This document shows, piece by piece, positions 34,920 to 43,430 of a stretch of 64,000 nucleotides of DNA. The position numbers and the translations under genes are program-made. The notes beneath the pieces are model-generated. The model did not search any database. It had not been told where the DNA came from and saw only the letters and a program-made list of their open reading frames with translations. How positions within the stretch are numbered: the first letter of the stretch is position 1; each line of letters starts with the position of its first letter. Origin of the DNA: Streptomyces griseus (GTDB lineage Bacteria > Actinomycetota > Actinomycetes > Streptomycetales > Streptomycetaceae); assembly GCF_900460065.1 (NCBI RefSeq), contig NZ_UAVD01000027.1, forward strand, positions 62,001 through 126,000, written 5' to 3'.

Positions 34920-36068
34920 TCAACTCCTCAGCAGTACGGCCGACGTCGGAACGCCCTCGCCGGCGGTGACCAGGCAGGTCGCGGCGTCGGGCACCTGGGC
35001 GGTGGAGGTGCCGCGCAGTTGCTTCACGCCCTCGGTGATGAGATTGAAGCCGTGGACGTACGCCTCGCTCAGCCCCCCGCCACCGGTGTTGACCGGGAGC
35101 CGCCCGCCGATCTCCAGGGCCCCGCCCTCGGTGAACGCCCCGCCCTCGCCGCGCCCGCAGAAGCCGTAGCCCTCCAGGGAGAGCGGGACGAGCGGGGTGA
35201 AGGCGTCGTAGATCTGGGCCACATCGACGTCCTCGGGCCCGAAGTCGGCCTGTTTCCAGAGCTGCCGGGCGGCCGTCCAGGCGGGGCCGGTCAGCGGGTC
35301 GTCGTTCCAGTAGTTGACCATCCCGTGGTGCTGGGCGGGCAGCCCCTGGGCGACGGAGTGGAGATAGACGGGCTTGTGCCGGCAGTCGCGGGCGCGCTCG
35401 GCGGAGACGATCACGCAGGCCAGCGCGCCGTCGGTCTCCAGGCAGTTGTCGAAGAGGCACAGGGGTTCGCTGATCCAGCGGGAGGTCATGTACATCTCGC
35501 GGGTCAGCGGATGGTCGTACATGATCGCGGCCGGGTTCTGGTTGGCCCGGTTGCGGCAGGCGAGCGCCACGTTGAAGAGGTGGTCGCGGGTGGCCCCGTA
35601 CTCGTGCAGGTAGCGGCGGGCCAGCATGCCGATCTCGTCGGCGGGCCGCAGCAGCCCGTAGGGGCGGGTCCACTGGGCGGGCGTGGGGAGCTGGACGGCG
35701 GTGTTCTTCCAGGGGCGGGGGCCGGAGCCGCGCTTGCGCGACCGCCAGGCGACGCCGACGCTCGCCTGTCCGGTCGCGACGGCGGCGGCGAGGTGGGCGA
35801 GCGTGGCGCAGGAGCCCCCGCCCCCGTACCCCACCTTGCTGAAGAAGGTGACGTCCCCGGCCCCGATCGCCTTGGCGACCTCGACCTCGTCGGTCTCCTC
35901 CATGGTGTACGAGGCGAATCCGTCCACCTCCGACGGGGCGATGCCCGCGTCGTCGAGGGCCGCCAGGATCGCTCGGCAGGCGAGGGTCTTCTCCGACTCG
36001 GGGAGCCGTTTCGCGAACGCCGTCTGCCCGATCCCGGCTATCGCCGTCGCGTCCTTGAGCGTTGCCAT
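34920..36068 (-). CDS. thiolase-like protein (SCPx/Ltp2 type), probable acyl-CoA lyase with DUF35 partner
   Basis: A 382-residue thiolase-fold protein: AIAGIGQTAFAKRLPESE at the N-terminus, KVGYGGGGSCATLAHLAAA (79-97), AQIYDAFTPL (284-293) and NTGGGGLSEAYVHGFN (327-342). The Gly-rich stretch around residue 85 replaces the usual nucleophile motif, though Cys87 is near; alignment would decide. The C-terminal HPxG motif is altered to YVHG. Together with the adjacent OB-fold gene it resembles steroid-type retro-aldolases. Operator 7 lies 56 bases upstream in the divergent promoter region. Confidence 0.82.
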   Translation of the reverse strand: MATLKDATAIAGIGQTAFAKRLPESEKTLACRAILAALDDAGIAPSEVDGFASYTMEETDEVEVAKAIGAGDVTFFSKVGYGGGGSCATLAHLAAAVATGQASVGVAWRSRKRGSGPRPWKNTAVQLPTPAQWTRPYGLLRPADEIGMLARRYLHEYGATRDHLFNVALACRNRANQNPAAIMYDHPLTREMYMTSRWISEPLCLFDNCLETDGALACVIVSAERARDCRHKPVYLHSVAQGLPAQHHGMVNYWNDDPLTGPAWTAARQLWKQADFGPEDVDVAQIYDAFTPLVPLSLEGYGFCGRGEGGAFTEGGALEIGGRLPVNTGGGGLSEAYVHGFNLITEGVKQLRGTSTAQVPDAATCLVTAGEGVPTSAVLLRS

Positions 36069-36123
36069 CCGCTGACCTCCCGCACCGTCGCTCCTGCTGA
36101 CAGCGGCAGAGGCTACCGCTAAT

Positions 36124-36138
36124 CTGACGGATAGTCAG
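36124..36138. promoter_or_regulatory. regulon operator 7: CTGACG-GAT-AGTCAG
   Basis: One mismatched pair in the 6+6 core. It sits between the divergent thiolase-like (56 bases) and FadD (27 bases) starts, so one site could control both operons. Confidence 0.7.
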
Positions 36139-36165
36139 CTAGTGCGGCGGCAGGAGGGCGGGCAC

Positions 36166-37725
36166 GTGATGCGGGGCGACGAGGAGTGGGGCAGCATCCC
36201 GGAGCTGGTACGAGCGGCGGCGCGGCGGTACGGCTCCGCGGAGGCGGTGGCCGACGGCCGTACCCGGCTCTCGTACGCCGAACTCGGCGAGCGGGTGGAG
36301 CGGGCCGCCGCCGCGTGCCTCGCCTCCGGTGTGGAGCCGGGGGACCGGGTGGCGATCTGGGCGCCGAACACCCCGGACTGGATCATCTCCGCGCTCGGGG
36401 CGGTGACGGCCGGCGCGGTGCTGGTCCCGCTGAACACCCGCTTCAAGGGCACGGAGGCGGCGTACGTCCTGCGGCGCAGCCGGGCCAGACTGCTGTTCGT
36501 CACCGGCACGTTCCTGGGCACCTCGTACGTGGCGTCGCTGCGGCGGGCGGAGGTGCGGCTGCCGGACCTGGAGCGGGTGGTGGTCCTCGCGGACACGGCC
36601 CCCGAGGACTACACGAGCTGGCCGGACTTCCTGGCGGCGGGGGAGGGCGTCTTGCCGTCCGCCGTACGGGAGCGGGCGGCGGCCATCGCGCCCTCGGACC
36701 CCTCCGACATCATCTACACCTCCGGCACCACGGGCGCTCCCAAGGGCGCGGTGATCACGCACGCCCAGACGCTCCGTGCCTACGGGATCTGGAGTGACCT
36801 GGCGGGCCTGCGCGAGGGCGACCGCTACCTCATCGTGAACCCCTTCTTCCACACCTTCGGCTACAAGGCGGGGATCATCGCCTGTCTGATGCGGGGGGCC
36901 ACGATGGTGCCGCAGCCGGTGTTCAACGTGGACACGGTGCTGGCGAACATCGCGGCCGAGCGGATCTCGGTCCTGCCCGGCCCGCCGACCCTCCACCAGT
37001 CGCTGCTGGACCACCCGGCCCGCGACGCCCACGACCTCTCGGCCCTCCGCCTGGTCGTCACCGGAGCGGCGGTGGTCCCCCTCCGGCTGGTGGAGCGCCT
37101 GCGCAACGAACTCCGCATCGCGACGGTCCTCACCGCGTACGGCCTCTCGGAGGCGAGCGGCATCGTCACCATGTGCCGCCGGGGCGACGCGCCGGAGGTC
37201 GTGGCCACCACGTCCGGCCGCGCCATCCCCGGGACCGAGCTCCGCGTCCTGGCGGAACCGGGCGCTCCGGGCGAGGTCCAGGTGCGCGGCTTCCATGTGA
37301 TGGGCGGCTACTTCGAGGACCCGGACACGACGGCCGCCACGATGACCGAGGACGGCTGGCTCCGCACCGGCGACGTGGGCGTCCTGGACGCGGCGGGGAA
37401 CCTGCGGATCACGGACCGGATCAAGGACATGTTCATCGTGGGCGGCTTCAACGCCTACCCGGCCGAGATAGAGCAGCTCCTCGGCCTCCACCCGGACGTG
37501 GCCGACGTCGCGGTCGTCGGCATCCCGGACCCGAGGCTCGGCGAGGTCGGCAAGGCCTACGCGGTCCGCCGCCGCGGCGCGACGCTGACCGCGGACGACC
37601 TGATCGCCTGGTCCCGCCGCGAGATGGCGAACTTCAAGGTGCCGAGGGCGGTGGAGTTCGTCGCGGAGCTGCCGCGCAACGCGAGCGGCAAGGTGGTGAA
37701 GGGGGAGCTGCGGGGGCGGGCCTAG
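36166..37725 (+). CDS. fatty-acid/aryl-CoA ligase (FadD-like, AMP-forming)
   Basis: The GTG at 36166 is 7 bases after GGAGGG; the ATG directly behind it is an alternative. The 519-residue adenylating enzyme has the P-loop-like motif IIYTSGTTGAPKGAVITHA (about 188-206), TAYGLSEASGIVT, GWLRTGDVG and the hinge/catalytic lysine region DRIKDMFIVGGFNAYPAEIE, ending NASGKVVKGELR with the catalytic Lys. It forms acyl-CoA from a free acid, ATP and CoA. It is divergent from the thiolase-like operon under the shared operator. Confidence 0.9.
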   Translation: MMRGDEEWGSIPELVRAAARRYGSAEAVADGRTRLSYAELGERVERAAAACLASGVEPGDRVAIWAPNTPDWIISALGAVTAGAVLVPLNTRFKGTEAAYVLRRSRARLLFVTGTFLGTSYVASLRRAEVRLPDLERVVVLADTAPEDYTSWPDFLAAGEGVLPSAVRERAAAIAPSDPSDIIYTSGTTGAPKGAVITHAQTLRAYGIWSDLAGLREGDRYLIVNPFFHTFGYKAGIIACLMRGATMVPQPVFNVDTVLANIAAERISVLPGPPTLHQSLLDHPARDAHDLSALRLVVTGAAVVPLRLVERLRNELRIATVLTAYGLSEASGIVTMCRRGDAPEVVATTSGRAIPGTELRVLAEPGAPGEVQVRGFHVMGGYFEDPDTTAATMTEDGWLRTGDVGVLDAAGNLRITDRIKDMFIVGGFNAYPAEIEQLLGLHPDVADVAVVGIPDPRLGEVGKAYAVRRRGATLTADDLIAWSRREMANFKVPRAVEFVAELPRNASGKVVKGELRGRA

Positions 37726-37828
37726 GGGAACGGCTGTCCGGCTGCACCGGACGGGGTGACGACGGCTGGGGCGGTCCTCCCGGCGGGATGGCCCGCGGGG
37801 CCTGCGGGCACGGTCCCGGACATGCGGG

Positions 37829-37862
37829 AGGGGCCCGAGCGCTTCCCCCGACCCGGGCCCCT
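37829..37862. terminator. hairpin terminator between fadD-like gene and afsS
   Basis: AGGGGCCCG (37829-37837) pairs perfectly with CGGGCCCCT (37854-37862) across a 16-base loop, between two converging genes. Confidence 0.65.
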
Positions 37863-37946
37863 CACACATTCCCCCGTACCGCGACCGCGGCGGCTCCCCC
37901 TCGGCGTCGCCCCGGTCGCTTCCCCCCGTATCCCCGTCGGGAAGGT

Positions 37947-38123
37947 CTAGTTGGCCGGCTCGCCCGTGGCGTGGGCGTCGTTGGGCTTCGCCACCGGCGT
38001 GGACGTGGCGTGCGCGTCCTGCGGCTTCAGGACTCCGCCGGTCGCGTGGGCGTCCTGAGTGGTGAGCTCCTCGCCGGTGGCGTGTGCGTCCAGCGGCTTG
38101 AGGTTGTCCTTGTTGGCGGCCAT
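37947..38123 (-). CDS. afsS: AfsS, small sigma-like activator of secondary metabolism
   Basis: The ATG follows AGGAG at 8 bases. The 58-residue product is almost entirely four repeats of the type KPxDAHATG (DAHAT at 12-16, 24-28, 36-40 and 49-53), the hallmark of AfsS. In S. coelicolor AfsS is transcribed on AfsR activation and stimulates antibiotic production, by an unclear mechanism. Its location directly downstream of afsR, with an AfsR-type direct repeat upstream, supports the call. Confidence 0.88.
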   Translation of the reverse strand: MAANKDNLKPLDAHATGEELTTQDAHATGGVLKPQDAHATSTPVAKPNDAHATGEPAN

Positions 38124-38295
38124 CTGGCTCAACTCCTGATCGTGATGACGTGATGATCGGGCGGGGCCCGCCCGGCTGTTCCCCCGTGGACTGCCGGGCA
38201 GGCCCTCCAGGGCCGTACACCTTAGTGGTGGGCCGCTGAGCCGACCCGTCTGCCCCCCGACGCGACGGATCGATGACTGAAGGGTGCAGTGCGCC

Positions 38296-38313
38296 GATAA
38301 ACGATTGATGAAC
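38296..38313 (-). promoter_or_regulatory. AfsR/PhoP-type direct repeat upstream of afsS
   Basis: On the minus strand GTTCATC (38313-38307) and GTTTATC (38302-38296) are spaced 11 bases apart, the periodicity of SARP and PhoP sites. It lies 14 bases beyond the afsR stop and about 170 bases before afsS. AfsR and PhoP are known to bind overlapping repeats at the S. coelicolor afsS promoter. A matching -10 was not obvious. Confidence 0.55.
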
Positions 38314-38326
38314 GCCTCCGCGGCGG

Positions 38327-40924
38327 TCAGCCCACGCCTGCCGGGTCGAGGAGCTGACGCACCGCCTCGGCCTCCGGCGAACCCAGCTCCTCGAAGACCG
38401 TCAGGGCCTCGCCCCAGCAGACCTGGGCCCGGTCCGTCTGTCCTATCACCGTGAGGGCCCGCCCGAGGACGGTCAGGACGTTGGCCCGCCGCCAGTCCCC
38501 GCCGATGCCGCGCAGCACGACCAGGGACTGTTCCGCGTGGGCGGCGGCCTGGGCTCCCTCCTGCTCGGTCAGGTGGAGCTCGGACAGCCGGAAGAGGGTC
38601 ATCCCGTGCCACAGCTGCTGCCGGCTCTCCCGGAATATCTGCAGAGCCTCCAGCAGCACGTGCCGGGCGGGGTCGGTCCGGCCGCTGCCGATCAGCGCCA
38701 GCCCGAGAGCGTACTTGCCGTTGGCCAGCCGCAGCGCCAGCCCCGAGGCGTCGCTGTCGTAGATGGCGACGCCCTCCTCGGCCAGCCGCACCGCGGTGGC
38801 GGTCCGGCCGGTCGCGAGGTGCACCCGCGAGAGGTTGCACAGCGCGGCGGCCTCACCGGGCTTGTTGCCGTCGGCCCGGAAAGCGGTCAGGGCCTGCGTC
38901 AGATGGGCTTCGGCGTCGTCGTGCCGGTTCTCGTAGAGGGCGATGATGCCCCGCTGGTTGGGCGCCTGCCCCTGCGACACCGCGTCCTGCGCCAGCCGTC
39001 CCAGGTCCAGTGCCCGCATCGCCTCGGCCTCGGCCTCGGCGAACCGGCCCGACACGCTGTGGACATGCGACAGCATCGTCCGGGCCCGGGCCTCCGCCCG
39101 GGGCACCCCCGCCGCCTTCGCCGCCTCGCTGACCGCCTTGGCGGCGGTCGCGAACTGATGCGAGTTCGCGCCCGATTCCCCCAGGTCGACCACGGCCATG
39201 AGCAGATCGGCGGCCCGCTGCGGCATGCCGATGGCCGCCGACTGGCGCGCGCAGGCCAGCAGCCCGCTCGACTCGGTGAAAAGCCAGTCCAGCGCCGCCT
39301 CCCGCGCCGGGAAGGTGAGGCCCGGGTACTCGGTGGGCGTGAAGTGGTCCAGGACACGCTCCCCCGGCCGCTCCAGCGCGTACACCCCCGCGGCCGTGGC
39401 CAGGTAGAAGTCCAGCAGCCGCGACAGCGCCAGCTCCCGCCGCACCGGCGGCTGTTCGTCCCGCTCGGCGCACGCACGCGCGTAGAGGCGCACCAGGTCG
39501 TGGTAGCGGTAGCGGCCCGGGGCGGCCGATTCCACCAGGCTCGTGTCGACCAGGGCCTCCAGGAGGTCCTCCGCCACGTGCGGGTCCAGGTCCACCAGAT
39601 GCGCCCCGGCCAGGTCCACCATCCGCACCCGGCTCGTCACCAGCGCCGCGCACCCCGGCGTACCGGGCAGCAACGGGCGGATCTGGGCGGCGTCGTGGGC
39701 GTTGTCGAGGAGGATCAGGATGCGGCGGCCGTCCAGCGTCGAGCGGTAGAGCGCGGCCCGCTCGTCCAGGGTGTCCGGGATCGCCGAGTCCGCCGTGCCG
39801 AGCGCCCGCAGGAACGAGCCGAGGACCGTCTCCGGCTCGGCCGCCCGCGCCCCCGCGCCCTGGAGGTCGACGTAGAGCTGCCCGTCGGGGAAGTGCCGGC
39901 GGGCCTGGTGGGCGACGTGCACGGCCAGCGTCGTCTTGCCGACGCCGCCGATCCCGGCCACCGCGGAGACGGCCATCACCGAGCCCTCGGCGGTGGCGAG
40001 ACGGCTGCCCAGCTCGGTCACGAACGCGGACCGGCCGGTGAAGTCCGGCACGGTGGCGGGCAGCTGCGCCGGCTTCAGCGGCGCGGGCGCGGGGGCCGGC
40101 TCGTCCGCCGGGCGGGCCAGCTCCTCGTCGGCGCGCAGGATGCGCTGCTGGAGCTGGGCCAGTTCGGGGCGCGGGTCGACGCCCAGCTCCTCCGCGAGGA
40201 GCCGGCGGGTGTCCGCGTACACCGCGAGCGCCTCCGCCTGCCGGCCGCTGCGGTACAGCGCCACCATCAGCAGCTCGCGCAGCCGCTCCCGCAGCGGGTG
40301 CGCGGCGGTGAGCGCGGTCAGCTCGGAGACGGCCTCCGCGTGGCAGCCGACCTCCAGGTCCAGATCGAGCCGCGTCTCGGTGAGCTGGAGCCGCCACTCC
40401 TCCAGCCGGGTCCGCTGGTTGTCGGCGTACGGGCCGGGTACGGAGGCCAGCGCCTCGCCGTCCCACAGCCCCAGCACCTTGTTGATCAGCGTGCGGGCCT
40501 GGCAGCGGTCCCCGGCCGCGCGGGCCTTCTCCGCCTCGGCCGCCAGGTCCTGTGCCAGCGTCAGGTCGAGCGCCGAGCGCTCGGTGCGGATCGCGTAGCC
40601 GCCGGACTCGCTCACCAGGGTGTCCTGGCCCAGGATCTTGCGCAGCCGCGAGGCGTACGTCCGGATCGTGGCCAGCGCCTGCGAGGGCGGGTCCTCGCCC
40701 CAGAACGCGTCGATCAGCTCGCCCGCGGTGGCGGTCCGGCCCTCGCGCAGCAGCAGCGCGGTCAGCAGGGCCCGCTGCTGGGGCGAGCCGGAGGAGAGCA
40801 GCTCCGAACCCCGCCAGGCCCGTACGGGGCCGAGCACGGTGAACCTGAGGGCGTCCGCCGTAGCCGGTATCGAAGGAGTCCGCTGCTCCGGTACGCGCAC
40901 GCGTGGCCCGTTGTCACGGTCCAT
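38327..40924 (-). CDS. afsR: AfsR, SARP-type global regulator with shortened NTPase module
   Basis: The ATG follows AGGGGGC. The 865-residue protein begins MDRDNGPRVRVPEQR and has an OmpR-like DNA-binding domain and BTAD (about 25-275; LRFTVLGPVRAWRGSELL), a P-loop (SAVAGIGGVGKTTLA, about 325), Walker B RILILLDNAHDAAQI and C-terminal TPRs. After TSRVRMVDLAGAHLVDLDPH it jumps to VAEDLLEALVDTSLVES, skipping the GxPLA segment and winged helix found in other AfsR-type proteins; about 130 residues appear missing. AfsK phosphorylates AfsR, which then activates afsS. Confidence 0.9.
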   Translation of the reverse strand: MDRDNGPRVRVPEQRTPSIPATADALRFTVLGPVRAWRGSELLSSGSPQQRALLTALLLREGRTATAGELIDAFWGEDPPSQALATIRTYASRLRKILGQDTLVSESGGYAIRTERSALDLTLAQDLAAEAEKARAAGDRCQARTLINKVLGLWDGEALASVPGPYADNQRTRLEEWRLQLTETRLDLDLEVGCHAEAVSELTALTAAHPLRERLRELLMVALYRSGRQAEALAVYADTRRLLAEELGVDPRPELAQLQQRILRADEELARPADEPAPAPAPLKPAQLPATVPDFTGRSAFVTELGSRLATAEGSVMAVSAVAGIGGVGKTTLAVHVAHQARRHFPDGQLYVDLQGAGARAAEPETVLGSFLRALGTADSAIPDTLDERAALYRSTLDGRRILILLDNAHDAAQIRPLLPGTPGCAALVTSRVRMVDLAGAHLVDLDPHVAEDLLEALVDTSLVESAAPGRYRYHDLVRLYARACAERDEQPPVRRELALSRLLDFYLATAAGVYALERPGERVLDHFTPTEYPGLTFPAREAALDWLFTESSGLLACARQSAAIGMPQRAADLLMAVVDLGESGANSHQFATAAKAVSEAAKAAGVPRAEARARTMLSHVHSVSGRFAEAEAEAMRALDLGRLAQDAVSQGQAPNQRGIIALYENRHDDAEAHLTQALTAFRADGNKPGEAAALCNLSRVHLATGRTATAVRLAEEGVAIYDSDASGLALRLANGKYALGLALIGSGRTDPARHVLLEALQIFRESRQQLWHGMTLFRLSELHLTEQEGAQAAAHAEQSLVVLRGIGGDWRRANVLTVLGRALTVIGQTDRAQVCWGEALTVFEELGSPEAEAVRQLLDPAGVG

Positions 40925-41251
40925 TGATGCCCCCTGTCCTGCTCGCCTGCCGGTCCCGCTCGTCTGCGGATCCTGCCGGTGCTGCCCGCGTCCGTATGTC
41001 CGCCCGTGCGTCGAAGTGCGGTATGCATCCGGATGGCGCGGTACCGCTGGTATCGCGCTCAACAGTCTGCCTTGTCTCGGGCGGACTCGTCAGCAGTGGG
41101 TGACGCTCTGCACAAGCCCTCGACAACGATTCGGGAACCGTGCCACGCCCCGTGCCGTGCGCCGGGACCCGGGCCGTACTCCGTGCCGTACCCCTCGCCG
41201 ATGCGCGCACAGTAGCTGACGGTTCGTCAGATCGGCGCTACCGTGGAACGC
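40925..41251. other. afsR-amidohydrolase intergenic region (327 bases)
   Basis: It must hold the promoter of afsR (leftward) and of the amidohydrolase (rightward). Apart from operator 8 at its right end I see no clear -35/-10 pair and no short gene. Confidence 0.5.
41216..41230. promoter_or_regulatory. regulon operator 8: CTGACG-GTT-CGTCAG
   Basis: A perfect palindrome ending 21 bases before the amidohydrolase ATG. The enclosing AGCTGACGGTTCGTCAGAT (41214-41232) is identical to the sequence at 6340-6358. Confidence 0.75.
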
Positions 41252-42472
41252 ATGGAGACCTTCCCGAAGATCATCTCGGTGGACGACCACACGGTGGAGC
41301 CCGCTCATGTCTGGCGGGACCGGCTCCCGTCCAGGTACGCGGACTCCGGCCCGCGCGTCGTCCGCGCACCGCTGAAGGAAATGACCTTCCTGGGCGGCAA
41401 GTTCGCCCCCGTGATGGGCGCCAAGGGCGATGACGGGCCGGTCGGCGACTGGTGGGTGTACGAGGACCTGCGCCGTCCGCTCACCCGCCTGGACACCGCC
41501 GTCGGCTACGACAGGGACGAGATCAAACTGGAGATCATCACCTACGAGCAGATGCGGCCGGGCTCGTTCTCGGTACCGGAGCGGCTCGCCGACATGGACG
41601 TCAACCACGTCCAGTCCGCGCTCTGCTTCCCGACCTTCCCGCGGTTCTGCGGCCAGACCTTCACCGAGGCGAGCGACCGCGAGCTCGGGCTCCTCGGTGT
41701 GCGCGCGTACAACGACTGGATGGTGGAGGAGTGGTGCGGCCCCGAGGCGCACGGCCGCCTCATCCCGCTCACCCTCGTCCCGCTGTGGGACGCGGAGCTC
41801 GCCGCCGCCGAGGTCCGGCGCAACGCGGCCCGGGGCGTGCGCGCGGTCGCATTCTCCGAGATACCTCCCCATCTCGGGCTTCCGTCCATACATGCGGACG
41901 ACTGGGATCCGTTCCTGGCCGCCTGCGACGAGACGGGCACCGTCATCGCCATGCACATCGGTTCCTCGTCGAGGATGCCGTCCACCTCCGCCGACGCCCC
42001 GCCCGCCGTCGGCTCCACCATCACCTTCGCCAACTGCTGCTTCTCGATGGTCGACTGGCTGATGAGCGGCAAGTTCGAGCGCTTCCCCAACCTGAGGATC
42101 ATGTACGCGGAGGGCCAGATCGGCTGGATCCCGTACATCCTGGAGCGCGCCGACGTGGTCTGGGAGGAGAACCGGGCCTGGGGCGGGGTCGCCGAGAAGG
42201 TCCACCGGCCGCCGTCCGAGCTGTTCGCCGAGCACGTCTACGGCTGCTTCTTCGACGACGCCTTCGGCCTGAAGAACCTCGACGCGATCGGCGTCGGCAA
42301 CGTGCTCTACGAGACGGACTACCCGCACTCCGACTCCACCTGGCCCCGCTCCCGCGAGGTCGGCGAGGAGCAGATGGGCCACCTGGCCCCGGACGTCGTC
42401 GACCGGATCGTCCGCGGCAACGCGATCGAGCTGCTGGGGCTCACCGAGGACGGGCTCTGGGCGGGGGCGTAG
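41252..42472 (+). CDS. amidohydrolase family protein (PF04909, ACMSD-like TIM barrel)
   Basis: The ATG at 41252 (GTG at 41243 possible) has only a weak ribosome site. The 406-residue protein has the metal-site start ISVDDHTVEPAHVW (Asp/His at about 11-13), SALCFPTFPRFCGQTF, MHIGSSSRMPSTS and a C-terminal YETDYPHSDSTWPRS. Relatives catalyse metal-dependent hydrolysis or decarboxylation and are frequent in actinobacterial sterol/aromatic degradation loci. Regulon operator 8 is directly upstream, so it belongs to the same pathway. Confidence 0.85.
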   Translation: METFPKIISVDDHTVEPAHVWRDRLPSRYADSGPRVVRAPLKEMTFLGGKFAPVMGAKGDDGPVGDWWVYEDLRRPLTRLDTAVGYDRDEIKLEIITYEQMRPGSFSVPERLADMDVNHVQSALCFPTFPRFCGQTFTEASDRELGLLGVRAYNDWMVEEWCGPEAHGRLIPLTLVPLWDAELAAAEVRRNAARGVRAVAFSEIPPHLGLPSIHADDWDPFLAACDETGTVIAMHIGSSSRMPSTSADAPPAVGSTITFANCCFSMVDWLMSGKFERFPNLRIMYAEGQIGWIPYILERADVVWEENRAWGGVAEKVHRPPSELFAEHVYGCFFDDAFGLKNLDAIGVGNVLYETDYPHSDSTWPRSREVGEEQMGHLAPDVVDRIVRGNAIELLGLTEDGLWAGA

Positions 42473-42489
42473 CGCCCGGGGGCGGTCCC

Positions 42490-42526
42490 GCGTACGGGGA
42501 GGGGCGGGCCGCCCCTCCCCGTACGC
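42490..42526. terminator. bidirectional hairpin terminator
   Basis: A perfect 16-bp stem (42490-42505 with 42511-42526), 5-base loop, between the converging amidohydrolase and MerR genes. Confidence 0.85.
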
Positions 42527-42532
42527 GCCGGA

Positions 42533-43360
42533 TCAGGCCCTCGCCACCGGCTCCTGCAACTCCGTCACCCAACTCCCGCGGTCCGGCGGGCACTCCAGGG
42601 TGACCTCGCGGCTGTACCCGGTGGACCGGTAGCCGTTGGCGTCCAGCCAGCGGGCCAGGGTGTGGGTCGTCGACAGGACGTCGTCCATCGCGCCCCGGTG
42701 GACGATCGTGGCCGCCTCGAAGGGAGGCAGCTCCACCACCCGCACCTCCGTGTCCCCGACCGGGCCCACCGGGGCGGACACCGTCACCCCCGCGTGCACG
42801 ACGATGGCGCCGCCGCCCTCGGGGGCGTCCTCGTACCGGGCGATCCCGGGGCCGGTGGGCCGGAGCCCGGCGTCCTCCAGGAGCGGGAACATCCGGTCGT
42901 ACAGCGGGCCGATGACCGGCCCGATGTCCTCGGGCTGGTAGCTCGCGGCGGTCCCGGTCAGCTCGGCCACCCGGACCGCGGGAAGGGTCTTGATCACAAC
43001 GTCGTCGGCAGGCATGTGCCCCTCGCTCTCGATCGACCGGAGCCTCGCCTCGACCCGGGTCAGCCGCGCGGACGCGGCCGCCACCGCCTCCGTCAGCTCG
43101 GCCCGGCGCAGCCGCAGCATGCCGCGCAGCTCCTCGGGGCCCACCCGCTCGTCCAGGACCGCCCCCACCTGCTGGAGCGTGAAGCCGAGGTCCTTGAGCG
43201 CGATGATCCGGTTGAGCCGGGCGAGCTGGGCCGCGCCGTAGCGGCGGTAGCCGGTGGCGGGGTCGGTGCGGTCGGGGGTCAGCAGTCCGATGGCGTCGTA
43301 GTGGCGCAGCATCCGGGGCGACACCCGCCCGTACCTGGCGAAGTCTCCGATGGTGAACAT
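42533..43360 (-). CDS. MerR family regulator with GyrI-like effector domain
   Basis: The ATG follows GGAG. The 275-residue protein has the MerR winged helix (MFTIGDFARYGRVSPRMLRHYD, quoted as FTIGDFARYGRVSPRMLRHY; about 1-70), a coiled-coil dimerisation helix (LRLRRAELTEAVAAASARLTR) and a C-terminal GyrI/SOUL-like small-molecule domain (about 120-270). It resembles BmrR/TipA-type multidrug sensors. Its own promoter has the 19-bp spacer and dyad characteristic of MerR control, so it is autoregulated. No obvious target gene is adjacent. Confidence 0.88.
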   Translation of the reverse strand: MFTIGDFARYGRVSPRMLRHYDAIGLLTPDRTDPATGYRRYGAAQLARLNRIIALKDLGFTLQQVGAVLDERVGPEELRGMLRLRRAELTEAVAAASARLTRVEARLRSIESEGHMPADDVVIKTLPAVRVAELTGTAASYQPEDIGPVIGPLYDRMFPLLEDAGLRPTGPGIARYEDAPEGGGAIVVHAGVTVSAPVGPVGDTEVRVVELPPFEAATIVHRGAMDDVLSTTHTLARWLDANGYRSTGYSREVTLECPPDRGSWVTELQEPVARA

Positions 43361-43369
43361 GATGGCTCC

Positions 43370-43400
43370 ACTGCACCCCTTCACACGGGGTGAAGGTCAA
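43370..43400 (-). promoter_or_regulatory. MerR-type promoter with 19-bp spacer and dyad CCTTCAC-N5-GTGAAGG
   Basis: On the minus strand TTGACC (43400-43395), a 19-bp spacer and TGCAGT (43375-43370) form an overlong-spacer promoter. The dyad CCTTCAC/GTGAAGG (43378-43396) fills the spacer, the classical MerR-family operator geometry. Confidence 0.7.
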
Positions 43401-43430
43401 GCGTCGTCGGGGCGGGTCCTCCGGGCTCGG

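Noticed and set aside
37947..38123. AfsS considered as a RiPP precursor because of four DAHAT repeats
   Set aside because: No modification enzyme is adjacent and the repeats, size and position behind afsR match AfsS.
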